A stretch of DNA of 64,000 nt from Cheiracanthium punctorium (lineage: Eukaryota > Arthropoda > Arachnida > Araneae > Cheiracanthiidae). Positions 38,201-50,200 of the stretch are shown one piece after another. The notes below the pieces were generated by a model that searched no databases, had not been told where the DNA came from, and saw only the letters and a program-made list of their open reading frames with translations. The DNA is taken from positions 2,728,001-2,792,000 of the forward strand of contig JAWZYV010012274.1 in assembly GCA_038373885.1 (NCBI GenBank), given 5' to 3'. Within the stretch, counting starts at the first letter, position 1, and each line of letters starts with the position of its first letter. A program made the position numbers and the translations under genes.

Positions 38201-41200
38201 GTATTTAAAAAAAAAAGAAGGTAATGATACCTTAAAATATAGGACAGCAATGGTGGTTAAAAATTTTAGGAGCATTTCCACATGTTGCAAAAAGATATTC
38301 ACAAATACGTCCACTTCTAGTGGAAAAGTATTCATAAATTTTTTTGTAGTCGGGGTAATTAGGACCAGGGATAATCACGACCAGCAATTCTTTTTTAATC
38401 TTTGTGATAAACTTTAAAAAAAAAATTTTGCGTAAATCTTATAATGTATTTTTCCTGATGGGTATCGTTCATAATTAATATCAAGTATTTTTAAGGTAGT
38501 AACAATTTAAAGACAAACACTATCAAAATTTGCACTAAAAGGATTTGACAGTTTGGTGTTTAAAGTTATTTGATGCAAAAGGAAATTTTTTTGTGGAAGC
38601 TAATTTATATTAAAGAGTCTGTTGGCAATGTATTTAAGAGCTTCCAACAGGATTTTTATTTTTTCTAACTAGTTAAATAATTTTAAATCCATGGTCATAA
38701 TTACCCCACACGTTTTTAAAAAATGGCATAGTTACAAAAATGTATAGGAACATAGTAGAAAAAATATTCTGACCTGAAAAAGCACATGCTTGTCTTATAC
38801 GACTTTAAAAAAATTAAGGAAAAAAATAATTTGAAATGTTTTATTTGTTATATTTAACTTAAATAAATAAATTATAAATAGAAAATATTCTATTATTTTT
38901 AAAAATTTCAAATGCTTAGAATTTATTGTCATGGCCTATGAGTGGAGCTCAAAGTATATTCCAAGAAATTAAAAAGATATCATATTGAGAGTTTGAGACA
39001 CACAAATACAGTGTATCACAGTAAGTTGGTGTAGACAAACTTTTTGCCAATGCTGTCCACAAAACCGTTAAACAGAAAAAGGAAGAGTTTAACATTAAGG
39101 AAGACAAAGGTAATACCATCAATGTCCTAGAAAATCGGAACAAGCTGTTGAAAAGATCTCTGCATTCTCAAAGGACTGGAAGAGTATTAGACAGCAATAT
39201 GGCTTTGCATTTGTATCAGCAGACAAGGTTGCGGCCTCTTGCCAGCGATGGTCATAGTCTATACCAGTTTCTTCTGGACATCAAGGAAATGTATCCTGAT
39301 CATTTAAAGATTTCTAAGTAATTACTGGAAATGGATATGCTTACATCTGAATCTGAAGGTATTGAACATCTCATGCCCAGTTCTCATACTAGGTCGCCCA
39401 GTGACAACATTTTTTAAAATAAGTTCTTTAAGTTTGAATAACCATGCATATTTTTGGCCATAACAAATTTCAAATAAAGTAGCAATATTTAAAAACTTTC
39501 TTTTTTTAAATACTCATTATTTCTGAAAATTTTCTTTTTTTACTTCAATTTTCTAATAGTCATTTAAAATTTCTCCAAAGTTCATTTTAAATCATCACAT
39601 ATTTTTGGTATTTTGCTCTTTTCTGACCATTTTCAAAACACCTGACACTGTTGAGCTAAGTCTGTGAAAAAAAAAAAAAAAAAAAAATCCAACACGCTGG
39701 CTGTGTTCATGAACCTTACTTTTCCTAAGTGTATATATATTTAAATTTTATTAATTTGATTAGAAATTCCTTAAATTTTGTTCCAAATAATTGTCATAAT
39801 GTTACAAATAACTATTTCAGGTTTGATTTTCTTGTGATTGGTGGTGCAATAATTGGAACTATATTTGAAAGCATAATGACCAGTGATGGTATGTTTACGT
39901 TTTTTAATATAACAATCTATAATTTATCCCTTAAATTTTTACTTATTCTAAAGAAAAATTGCATTATGATCTTGGATTAATATTCTCATTGTCTAGAATA
40001 TTCACAATAAGGTTTATTCTCATTAGAGCATTTATACAAGTTATAATTTTACTTAATTTGCCATGTTATTTGTTACAATAGGATTAAAATTCAAAGGTAG
40101 TTTTATTTTAAGTTCAGTAAATTTAAAAGTTATGAAATATAATATCTGAACTGGATCATAAATATGATTTTATATACATATTATTAACTTTGTAAAAAGA
40201 ATTCTTCTTAGACAAAGGCTGTTTGCTTTAACAGATTTTTATAGATGAATCTGATTTAGAGTAGTCACTTAAAAAAAATGGAATGAAAGCAAACATTTTC
40301 GTTGTTACTAATGTCTTCTGGCAACAGCGAAGTAGGGTCAGATCCTCCATATAGGCAGGCGATGGGCAAAACAGGGCGTTTTCCATTTTATCGAGCCCCC
40401 AGTGAGAGGAATACTGTGCGACTTAGCTTAGGATGTTCTAATTTTTGACATGGAGGGCATCAGAATCAAGAATAGATTGTATGTGCACCACTCCCATTAG
40501 CATACATGGTTCCATAGCAATCCAATCAAAAAAGGTTGTCACATTCCCAAGTTCTGACCAAGGTCAGTGCTGCTTCACTTTCCGCATTCTTATGAGAATG
40601 GAACTTAGTGGCTAGGCCACTGTAGTACAGTGAAAGAGAATAAAGAAGTAAAACAAGGTTCACTTGTATTTAATATGAAATAACACAAATGTTAAGGCAT
40701 AATGCATATACATTTTGTACAAGCTAATTGAAATTTTCTTGACCTCTGTATTTGTGGGATAAAATCTCTTAATGTCTCTCTGAGGGTGACCATTAACTGG
40801 AAAATATCAGGGAAACAGAAAATTATTTGGAAATTAGCAGTTTCTAGAAATATCAGAGAACTTAGTTAAAACCAGGAATTTAATAAACGACATTTTAAAC
40901 TAATGCAAAAGAGAGCCTTTTGAGCCTCTTGAAATGAGTGTACTATACGTTCTTTATTTGTCTTTAACATCAGCCTTTTTGAGTGGTTTATTTTATAGAA
41001 AATCACCAAGAGTTTTATGACATTTTAATATATTTTTAGAATATTAAAAATCATCATTGTTTTTCACATTCAATTTTTTTCACATAATTTTCTTCTAAAT
41101 TACAGTATTTTATTTTTGTTTTAAAATTGTAGTATTGACTTAAATATCATTACTATAATTTTAAAACAAAATATAATGCAATAATTACATGGCAAAATCT

Positions 41201-44200
41201 GTTATGATTACTCTTAATCCAAATACATTGTAATTCTGATAAATCAAATTAGGTTAACTTGAATAAATATCAGGGAATTTTTAATTGAAGTCTAATACAG
41301 TGTATTCTGACCTGGATTGACATGGAATATTAGGAAATATAAGGAATTTGCAAATCATAGTAACTCAAAGGAGTTATCTATCTGCCATTCTAAAAAAAGC
41401 AAAATGGTTAAAACACAATCTAAAGCTTTCTTAAACACTTAGTAGTAAATTACAAAGTAAATTATACTTTCTACAACTGATGATGGCCCTGTAGAAGCCA
41501 AAATACATTTTTAGACATTTTAGGAATTTTAATTATCTTTACTATAAATTAGAAAATGTTCTTAAATCACTATTTTCAGTAAAATTGTGTATCATATAAA
41601 CATCAAATAGATCTTTGTTATTGAAATATAAATGAAATTTTATTATAACCTTAAAAAAAAGGAACTTGGATTTTAAAGTTATCTATACATTGTAAATTCC
41701 TTACAATTTGGTTATGAAACATTAATGTACTGTCTAACTATTTATATAAATAAAATTTGATTGTCTATTCATTACTTGACATTCTAAAATTTTGCAATTT
41801 CTATCGGTTCCAAGCACCTGGGAACCCAGTACGACAGTCAAAAAAAGTTTGTCATTCTGTCCTTGACGTTATTTTTTTTTTTGTGCATCATGTAAAAATG
41901 ACTGAAGCGAATAAAATGAAATTTGGTGACATGATAGGTGGTTGCTCAACTTGAACTCTAAGCATTGAATTTTTCAATCATTACATTTTGAGATTTTGTG
42001 AAAATTGTTCAAACTGTGTAAATCTTTGTTCGTACACCACTTAAAACAACTAATGCAAGTGAAATGAAATTTGCTGACAAGATGGGCAGTGACTCAACTT
42101 AAACTTTAGGCATTGAGTTTTTAAAAATTTTGATTAGATTTTGAGAAAATTGTTTCAAAATGTGTACAATTTTGTTCGTGCATCACATAATGACTAATTG
42201 AATGAAATGAAATTTGGTGGCATGATAGGTGGTTGGTCAACTTAAACTATAGGCATCGATTTTTTTTTTTTAATTTTGAGTAGATTTTGAATCATGTATT
42301 AATGACTAAAATGAATGATGTGAAATTTGGTGGCATGATAGGTAGTCATTAAACTTAAACTAGGTGTTGAATAAAAAAAAAAAAAATTATTAGATTTTGA
42401 GATAATTTATTCAAAATGTGATAATATTTGTCCATCATGTATAAGCCACTGAAACAAATTAAATGAAATTTACTGTCTTCACAAATAGTAATTTAAACTG
42501 TAGGCGTTGAAGTACTTCAGAATATTTTATAGATTTTGAGAAAATTGAGTACATGTTTGTTGCATTCTTGAAAAATGGCAATGGAATAGAATGAATTGGG
42601 GAATTATGTTAGATGGCAAGTTAATTTAGACTATCGATGCTGAAATTACTTTCAATGTTTTACAAATTTTGAAATTTTGTGAAAATAGTGTAAATTTTTG
42701 TTCTTGCATCACTCAAAAGTGGCTTAAGAGAATAGAATGAAATTTAGTAACATGATCAGTAATGACTGAAACAATAAATGTCAGAATCTTTTGAAAAATG
42801 TGAATAAATTTTGTTATTATTATTTATTTATTTATTTATTTTTGTAAATGTTTATTTGCTTATTTAGATTTTGTGAAAATCATGCAAAATTCTCTTGAGG
42901 GATAATGTTAAAATATCTACAGTAAATCAAACAGAATTTAGTTACAGGTTAGGAATAACCCCGTTACTTGAAAAGCTCATTCAACCAGAATAAAACTCCA
43001 GTCCCGCTTGTTGGTCTAGCTGTTCAGAGTTTTTTGTTGTTTTCTCCAAAACCTCACGTAAATACGGGCTAGGATCCCTTAGAAAGTCCCCCATGGAGAG
43101 CATTCCCTATAGGCCTAGGACCTTGGTGCAGTCAATCGGCCTTAATTCACAAACCAAACCAAATTAACCAGAATAAAACTTTAATTTTAAAAATAATAAA
43201 TTTTCTTTATACTCAATTCCTCTCAGCACTTTGTTACTCTCTAACCTGTAATCTTTTAACAATATACGGAAGTCATAACTTTGCTTTCTATACTATGGCC
43301 AGTATGCTAATTCCATTCTTTGTACTCCTACAATACTGATGAAAATTCAGGCTTTTTAGAAAATTTGCATTACACACTAACTCTTCAATGACAGGTACCT
43401 CAGCTAGTAGATTATAAAACTTTGAACCCTACAGTATGTATAGGAAAAGAATTAATCCATTCAGAATTTTTTTAAATCCTATGCCCTGCATGGGCTAATC
43501 GGCCATACACTATTTTGCTGTCCAGTATTCGTGTAATAAAACAAAAGGAGAACTATCTCTGTCAATGTCTCTTAATTTAGAAGGAATAAGAATAATCCAT
43601 CCATTCAATGAAGTTTTCACCCAGAGGGCATGATGCAGGAAATGCCACACCAATTCTCCATTCAGAAAATGAGGACTTTCTTGTTATCATAAGTTTAGAT
43701 TGCACAAATGACAAAATAGTTACTATAGGGAATTTACCTCCTTTCTTCACTGCTGTCTACCTTACAGTATGAATAAAACTGTTGTGGCTTTCGCTACCAT
43801 TAATATGTTATCACTGGGAAAAAAGTAATATTTAAATGTTGTTATCAATTTATTACTCATGTTTTATTTTTTACCTATATAGTGGCTGACAAGACTCGAA
43901 CTTTGGATATATTGCTTGTTTTGAGAGTTTTACGTCTGGTGAAAATTATTGGTGGAATAGATAGGTAATGGTAATAAAATTATTCAAAGAAAGATTCATA
44001 ACCTGTTTTTTATGATTTTAAACATGAAGATTTAATGGGAAAAACTTCCTCAGGTTTCAAGTCATTGTTTCAACCATAATGAATTTGGGCCCATCCATTC
44101 TCACCTATGGAGGTGTTTTAATTGTAAGTATAAAATTTAAAATAGTATCAGTGCTTTTTGTGCCCCCTTTTTTATTGTGATTTATATAAATATATTTTTA

Positions 44201-47200
44201 GGTTGTATACTATGTCTTTGCTATTATTGGTATGGAACTTTTTAACAACAAAATCAAGTATTATGGGTATGAAAATGTGTCTAAACCTTCTCATCTTTAC
44301 TGTGGAAATGTTCTTTTAAATGGATCAGTCTTTTATCATAGCCAATATTGTAGCAATAATTTTAATAATGTACTGAACACATTCGTTGTACTTTTTGAAC
44401 TTATGGTCGTAAATCAGTGGCATGATATCCTTTTTTTACTATTTTTCATTAAATAGTTATTAGCTATATTCTTAATTATCCAAACTATATAAAATTTATT
44501 TTTAAATGTTGATAGTATTTGTTTCATGTTTATTTCTGAAATACTTATATTCTAATTTATCTACACAGTTTAGCCAGTGAATATTTATGCAAATGATTGT
44601 CAAAAGAGGGTATTTATCCAAATTTGCTCATGATATATGTAATAGTTAATCCAATATGAATGTGCCATGCATGTTTCTTTTTAATGCAAAACAAAATAGG
44701 AAGGATGATAAGCCTGTCAGTGTTAAAGTTTGCAGACCAATTTCCATGACTTTAACACTTTGACAGGCAATTGTATGTTGATAAAATGATTTACCATCAT
44801 TAATGTGTGAATAAAGATTGAAAGGTTTGTTCCGGTTTATATGCAAAAACAAAAAGGCAACAGCCAGTAGGTGAATAGTAGGAGGGGTTAAAAAAGATCC
44901 ACATGGAAAGTAAAAAAATAAATATAAGGAATTTCCAACAATCTGACAAAGGAAAAACTGCAAAATATACATTAACAAGATTATGTTTTAGTGGATGTTG
45001 AAGTCTTCAAAAAAATCTAATAAACCAAATCAAATATCTCAATCTTTATTCTTTCACTGATGATAGTAAGTCTTATCAAAACTATTCTAATATTCATTGG
45101 TGCTTATTAACATTGTTTCTTTATATGTTAATTATTTTGCAACAAGCTACAAATTTTCTGTAAAAAAACTGGCACTGTTGATGTATCTTAGTTCCTCATT
45201 AATGGCTACAATAATAACTTAGCTGTCATCACTGGGCTATTAAATTTAGTATTACCTCTGATTATCAAAAAAGCACTGGGCTATTAAAAAGGCAGTCATT
45301 AGGACTTATTTGTCAAAATATAGTGTTTATGAAAAAGTTTCCAAACATATCATGTTTGGAAATACACAACATATGTATATATATTAGGTTGTAACGAAAG
45401 TTTCCCGCCACCATAAATATCGTCTGTGGCGGTCAACACGAACAATCTAAGTTCGCGTTGTTGTGTTTGCTCATATTTTATAAAATAATTTTTGGCATTT
45501 GAAAGAAAGAAACTCTCTTTAGAACACTGTGTTGTAAAATCTTTTAAAAAAATCGTTATCATTAAGTACAAGGTGTCTGAAATGGAACTATCACGCTACC
45601 AGATTCAAACCATCATTTACTTCCAGTTCTGTTACAAAAAGTCAACTATAGAATGTAAACAAATTATGTGTACGGCTTCAGGTACTACTGTTTTATCATA
45701 TGGCACTGTGAAGGTTTGGCACTGAAAGTTAAAAACAAGGATTCAAGAAGCAGAGAGATGTTGATGACTGATGTTGCCCGACTGATGTTGATGAGGGCCA
45801 CCTGCGCGAACTTGTTGAAGAAGATCTGTATTCAACCACTCGAGAACTAGCTAAGGTGTTAGACGTCAGTACATGCCTATTAGTCGTACTATGCATTACA
45901 TAAACTTGAGACACAAGCTCAATCGCAGGTGCCTCGTGAGCTGACTCTCAAGCAGTATTGGGGGAAAACTTTCGTTACAACCTGATATATGTCATTTCAC
46001 ATGCAGATTATAAAATATTAACACCTAATATTTATGTTATTTAATGCATTCAAAACCATATTTAAACCAAATCATTTTTATTGCAGCAGGATCTCTGCTG
46101 ATACAATTAAAATTAGTAAAATAAAACTGATAAAAATAAATAAAATAATTTTAAGCTCTATATTTTTGTAAGTATTCTGAATTTTGCACTATAAGCAGTT
46201 TTTTTTTTGTTTCTGAAACTATTTACTAAATGAGTCATGCATTAAAAAAGTTCACTAAAAAGTTTATTAATATTCATTTTAACTGCATGAAATGCTGAGC
46301 TGCTAAACCCTGGTTATAATTTTGGCTCTATATTTAATATGTGTAAACAATAGTATATTACAATAGAAAAATACTTAAATACAGTATTTTCTTGTCGTAA
46401 AATAATTATTATAACCATTTCTCTTTTATCTCTGAACATTTATTAAAGGTTATTCACAATAGTTTTTTAGTAGAGTACTCAATATTTTGATGAAATAACA
46501 AAGACACTGTTTTCAAATCTATAAATTTCTGTAATCTATACACCTCTTAGTCTAAACCTGTGTGGATTAAACAGAATAAAATTATATTTTATTATTTAAC
46601 AATCTTCTCATTTCAAAGTATAAAACTGTTAAGCTGAATGCGTTTCATTTAGTTTCTTTAACATTATTTACTTATTGCTAATGGATTTGTGCTAGTCACC
46701 AGTAAAGCTGCAAGATTGTATTTTTTTGTCTTTCATCTAACCTGTGTCATTATTGTTCTAAAGTAAGTGTTTCATCTTTATTTTTTTTAATATTTTGTTT
46801 TCTGACGGGATTAATAAACTAATGTTTCTTTTATTCTAAATAGCATTTTTACTGCTTTTGTGCTGGAAGCGTTTATTTTAGAGTATTCATTTTGTAAAAG
46901 TAAACTGGAAAGTGCTATGGAGAAAAAAATAATAGAAATGGGTCTTCAGCTTGGCAGGTCAGTAAATTTTAAATATTTTATTGAACATTTACTTGATAAT
47001 GATAATTATAGCAACACAATTTCTCCACACATCTATGATGTATTTTAAAAATTAACATTATTGTCATTAGTTCTTGCTACAAAATTTATGAATAGAAACT
47101 CACATGACAGTTTTGTATTGCTTTTTTTCTTTTCTCCCAAAGATGAGAGTGATTTAGACTTAAAATAGCTTCCAAGTACTTGTCATTAGTCATATAGCAT

Positions 47201-50200
47201 TTAGATAGATGTTTAAATGGAATTTAAATAAATTAGTTTTCACAACAATGAAGTATGTTGTAATTTACTCATTAACTTTTCCTTGGTCTTATTTTTTTTT
47301 TTCAAATTTCTCACTTAAAAAAAAAGCATAATTTTTAAGTAAAATAAACTAATAAAAATAAACTAATAAAAATAAATAAATAAAAAACATCAATTGACAA
47401 TTGTTACAGAATATAATTAACCACTTTTCTTAATACATACAGATATTACAGTGTTGGCCCAAATTTAACACAATCCCAAAATTTTTCATCAAGATAATTA
47501 GAAAAATCCTATATTTTGGCCTTGAATTTAGTAAAAGTCAGGATTTTTACGGGCAATGATCAGTTTAAAAACACCACGTTATATTCGTGCCAATACAGTA
47601 ATACGAATGAAATTTGAATATATTTTGCAACCTCTTCAAAGAAATGAAATCACCCCTCACAAGAGCACAAATCTTGTTGACTTTTATCTGGAACATGCAC
47701 CTAAGGTTTGTTTTCACTGTATCACACACCCAGCAAAAGTGCACAAGTTATAAGAGTTCATCAGTTGGGAAATTCTTTGTCTAAACATATTTAGGCTAGA
47801 GGGATGGTTCTCATTTTCGATTCTTGAGTATCGAGAATTGTTTTATAATTATATACTTTAAGACTTTTTAGCACTTTAGCAAAAGCTTTTATTGTTTCGC
47901 ACATTGTGAGTTATCACTCACAATGTATTTGATTTGCTGTTTTGTGTGCTTAAACTTTTGTTTTTAGAATATGTTTCGACTTAACCAATTTCGACTCTTA
48001 TTACAGGTCATTTTTAAGCATTTATGCATATATATTGAGCTAACTAATGCCTATGTATTAAGAAAATTGTAAATGATAATGCGAAAAAAAAAAATAATGT
48101 CCTGAAACAAAGTGTTTGATCATTTTCACTGAAAATTTGTCTGTAAATCTAGAGATTCATAACATTTTGCAAATAAAAATTTGTAATTTTTTATGCTTTC
48201 TGCTGAAATGAAGCATATTGATGGTCTTGTACAACTTGTGTAAAAGTAGAATTTTGTAATAGAGACTAATACTTTAAGTTGGAAAATCTTGCTATCCTTT
48301 TGAATTTTCAACATGTGAAGAAGGAAGTAACACTATATATATCTCATTTCTTAAAATATTTGGGAAACTATTACTTAAAAAAGATAGTTGTTAAAATTTA
48401 CATATCCTTATTTTCTGTTAGATTAAAAAAAAAAAAATGAACTCCTTATTTTCTTTGGAATATGAGTAAATGTTCTGATTTGTAAGAAGGGAGAAAAAAA
48501 TTGATTTAAGCATTTTCAAGAAAAAAGGAAGAATAAAAATGTGGCTGATTCTCTATATACAACACAATTGGCAAAGTGTAAACAAAATTATAAAAATATC
48601 ATTACTTAAAATAAAATACTATTGATAAAACAATTCTGTTTATGTTATCTATTAAATATCTTAGTATATATATTATTAAGCCTAATTCTTCTATATATCG
48701 AATTGGGGTCATTTATATATATATATATATATATAACTAACAAGTAAAACACAAAACATACTACAAATAAGACATATCTCGCAAAAAAAAATATATAACA
48801 GCTATTAGCAAGAATTAGAAACCAGAATTTGAAGCCAAATAAAGTGCAAGAATTATTGTGATAATATAATGGAACGGAAATTATAACCACTGTCACCATC
48901 TTCAGGGGCCACAAACAGTGGATTATAATTTACAGCAAACCAAATAGTAGGGTTTTGGTTGTGTGGCATATCAGAAGAGATATTAACTCCACACATCTGG
49001 GCCCTACCCTACTATATAAAGGAAAGAAGAAATCAAAAAGATAACAAAAATTAGAAATAGGAATATAATTTTACATACCAGACCTTGAGCACATGTAAAT
49101 TTCATTTGAACAAATGATATGCGTTGCCAATGTTAATAATTGTAAAAAGTGAAAAATGGTGTTGCCACTAAATAAAAGTGTAAAAGTGGAAAGAAGAAAG
49201 TATAGGAGTTGCCAAATACTAAAAGGTAATATTATTAAATTTTAAGAATATCCAGGTATATTAATATAATAAATATATATTGAATAATAATAAATTAAAA
49301 TGATTGAATAAAATAAATAGTATAGCAAAATTAAATATAACTTATTGTTTAAAAAAATAAGTTAATGTATGACAGAAGATTAATCTAGTAAATAAGAAAA
49401 AAATAATAAATAATGTTTAGGACAGAATAATCACAATATAGGAACCCAGTTTTTTTTTTTTATATATATATATAAAATCTTTCAAAGATAACTTTTCTAC
49501 TTAGAAAATCATTATTAATGGCAACATTTGACTATAATATTTAGTTAATACTTGAATAAATACTTTTATTTATTTTTTTTTAAACAAGATGCGTGTACTA
49601 TATTATAAAATTCATGAAAACTGTGTTTCTGTACTGAAGAGTTCAGTGAAACACAGGGTGTGTCACAATTCCCTCCTGGGTTTGGAAGGCTTATAAAAAA
49701 AAAAGATTACCAATACAGCAACAAAGTTAACTTTATTGGATAAATAACATTACAAGTTTTGTTTCACAAATGTTCAATATGTGAACCTATCATGATGCAG
49801 TAGATAAAAAGTCTAAAATTAAATTCTCCCCTCACTCACACACTCGCTTTAACAAAGTAGCAAATGCATTGTGATCCTTTGACGTAAATCTTGTAAATGA
49901 TGTGGCATGGGGGTATGAACGCACAATCTTTTATGTTACTCCATAAAAAAAAAATTGCATGGAGTTATGTCCGGAGAGTGAAGTAGCCACGGAAGAAAGC
50001 AATTGTTGTCATCAGAACCTCATCCAGTCAACAACGAAGAAGCTTGTTATTTGTGAAACAAAACTTGTAATGTTTCTTTCTCCAGTAAAGTCAACTTTGT
50101 TGCTGTATTGTTAATATATTATTTTTATAAGTTTTCCAAAACCGGGAGGGAATTGTGACACCCTGTATAACATTTGTATGTTGCATAGTGAAAGGCAAGA

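Larger units (their letters stand above)
37951..39820 (+). other. TPC1 intron 10
   Basis: GTAAGT...TTTCAG, 1870 nt. Contains a GAACGTTTTCTGAACG-type inverted repeat at 38064-38126 and the pseudogene-like segment at 38930-39690. Confidence 0.7.
39889..43882 (+). other. TPC1 intron 11
   Basis: GTATGT...ATATAG, 3994 nt. Holds the family-B SINE copy 3, a degenerate tandem array (41880-42880) and SINE copy 2 (43.0 kb). 40650-41870 and 43170-43860 show nothing further. Confidence 0.7.

Noticed and set aside
44425..44456. Reading TPC1 exon 14 on to the stop at 44454-44456
   Set aside because: It would truncate the channel inside pore II; the ATATCCTT donor and matching AC acceptor restore the conserved sequence.
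47556..47753. An extra TPC1 exon between exons 16 and 17
   Set aside because: No splice sites in the right phase, and exons 16 and 17 already join in frame.
48713..48735. A TATA-box promoter
   Set aside because: It is a plain TA microsatellite within an intron.
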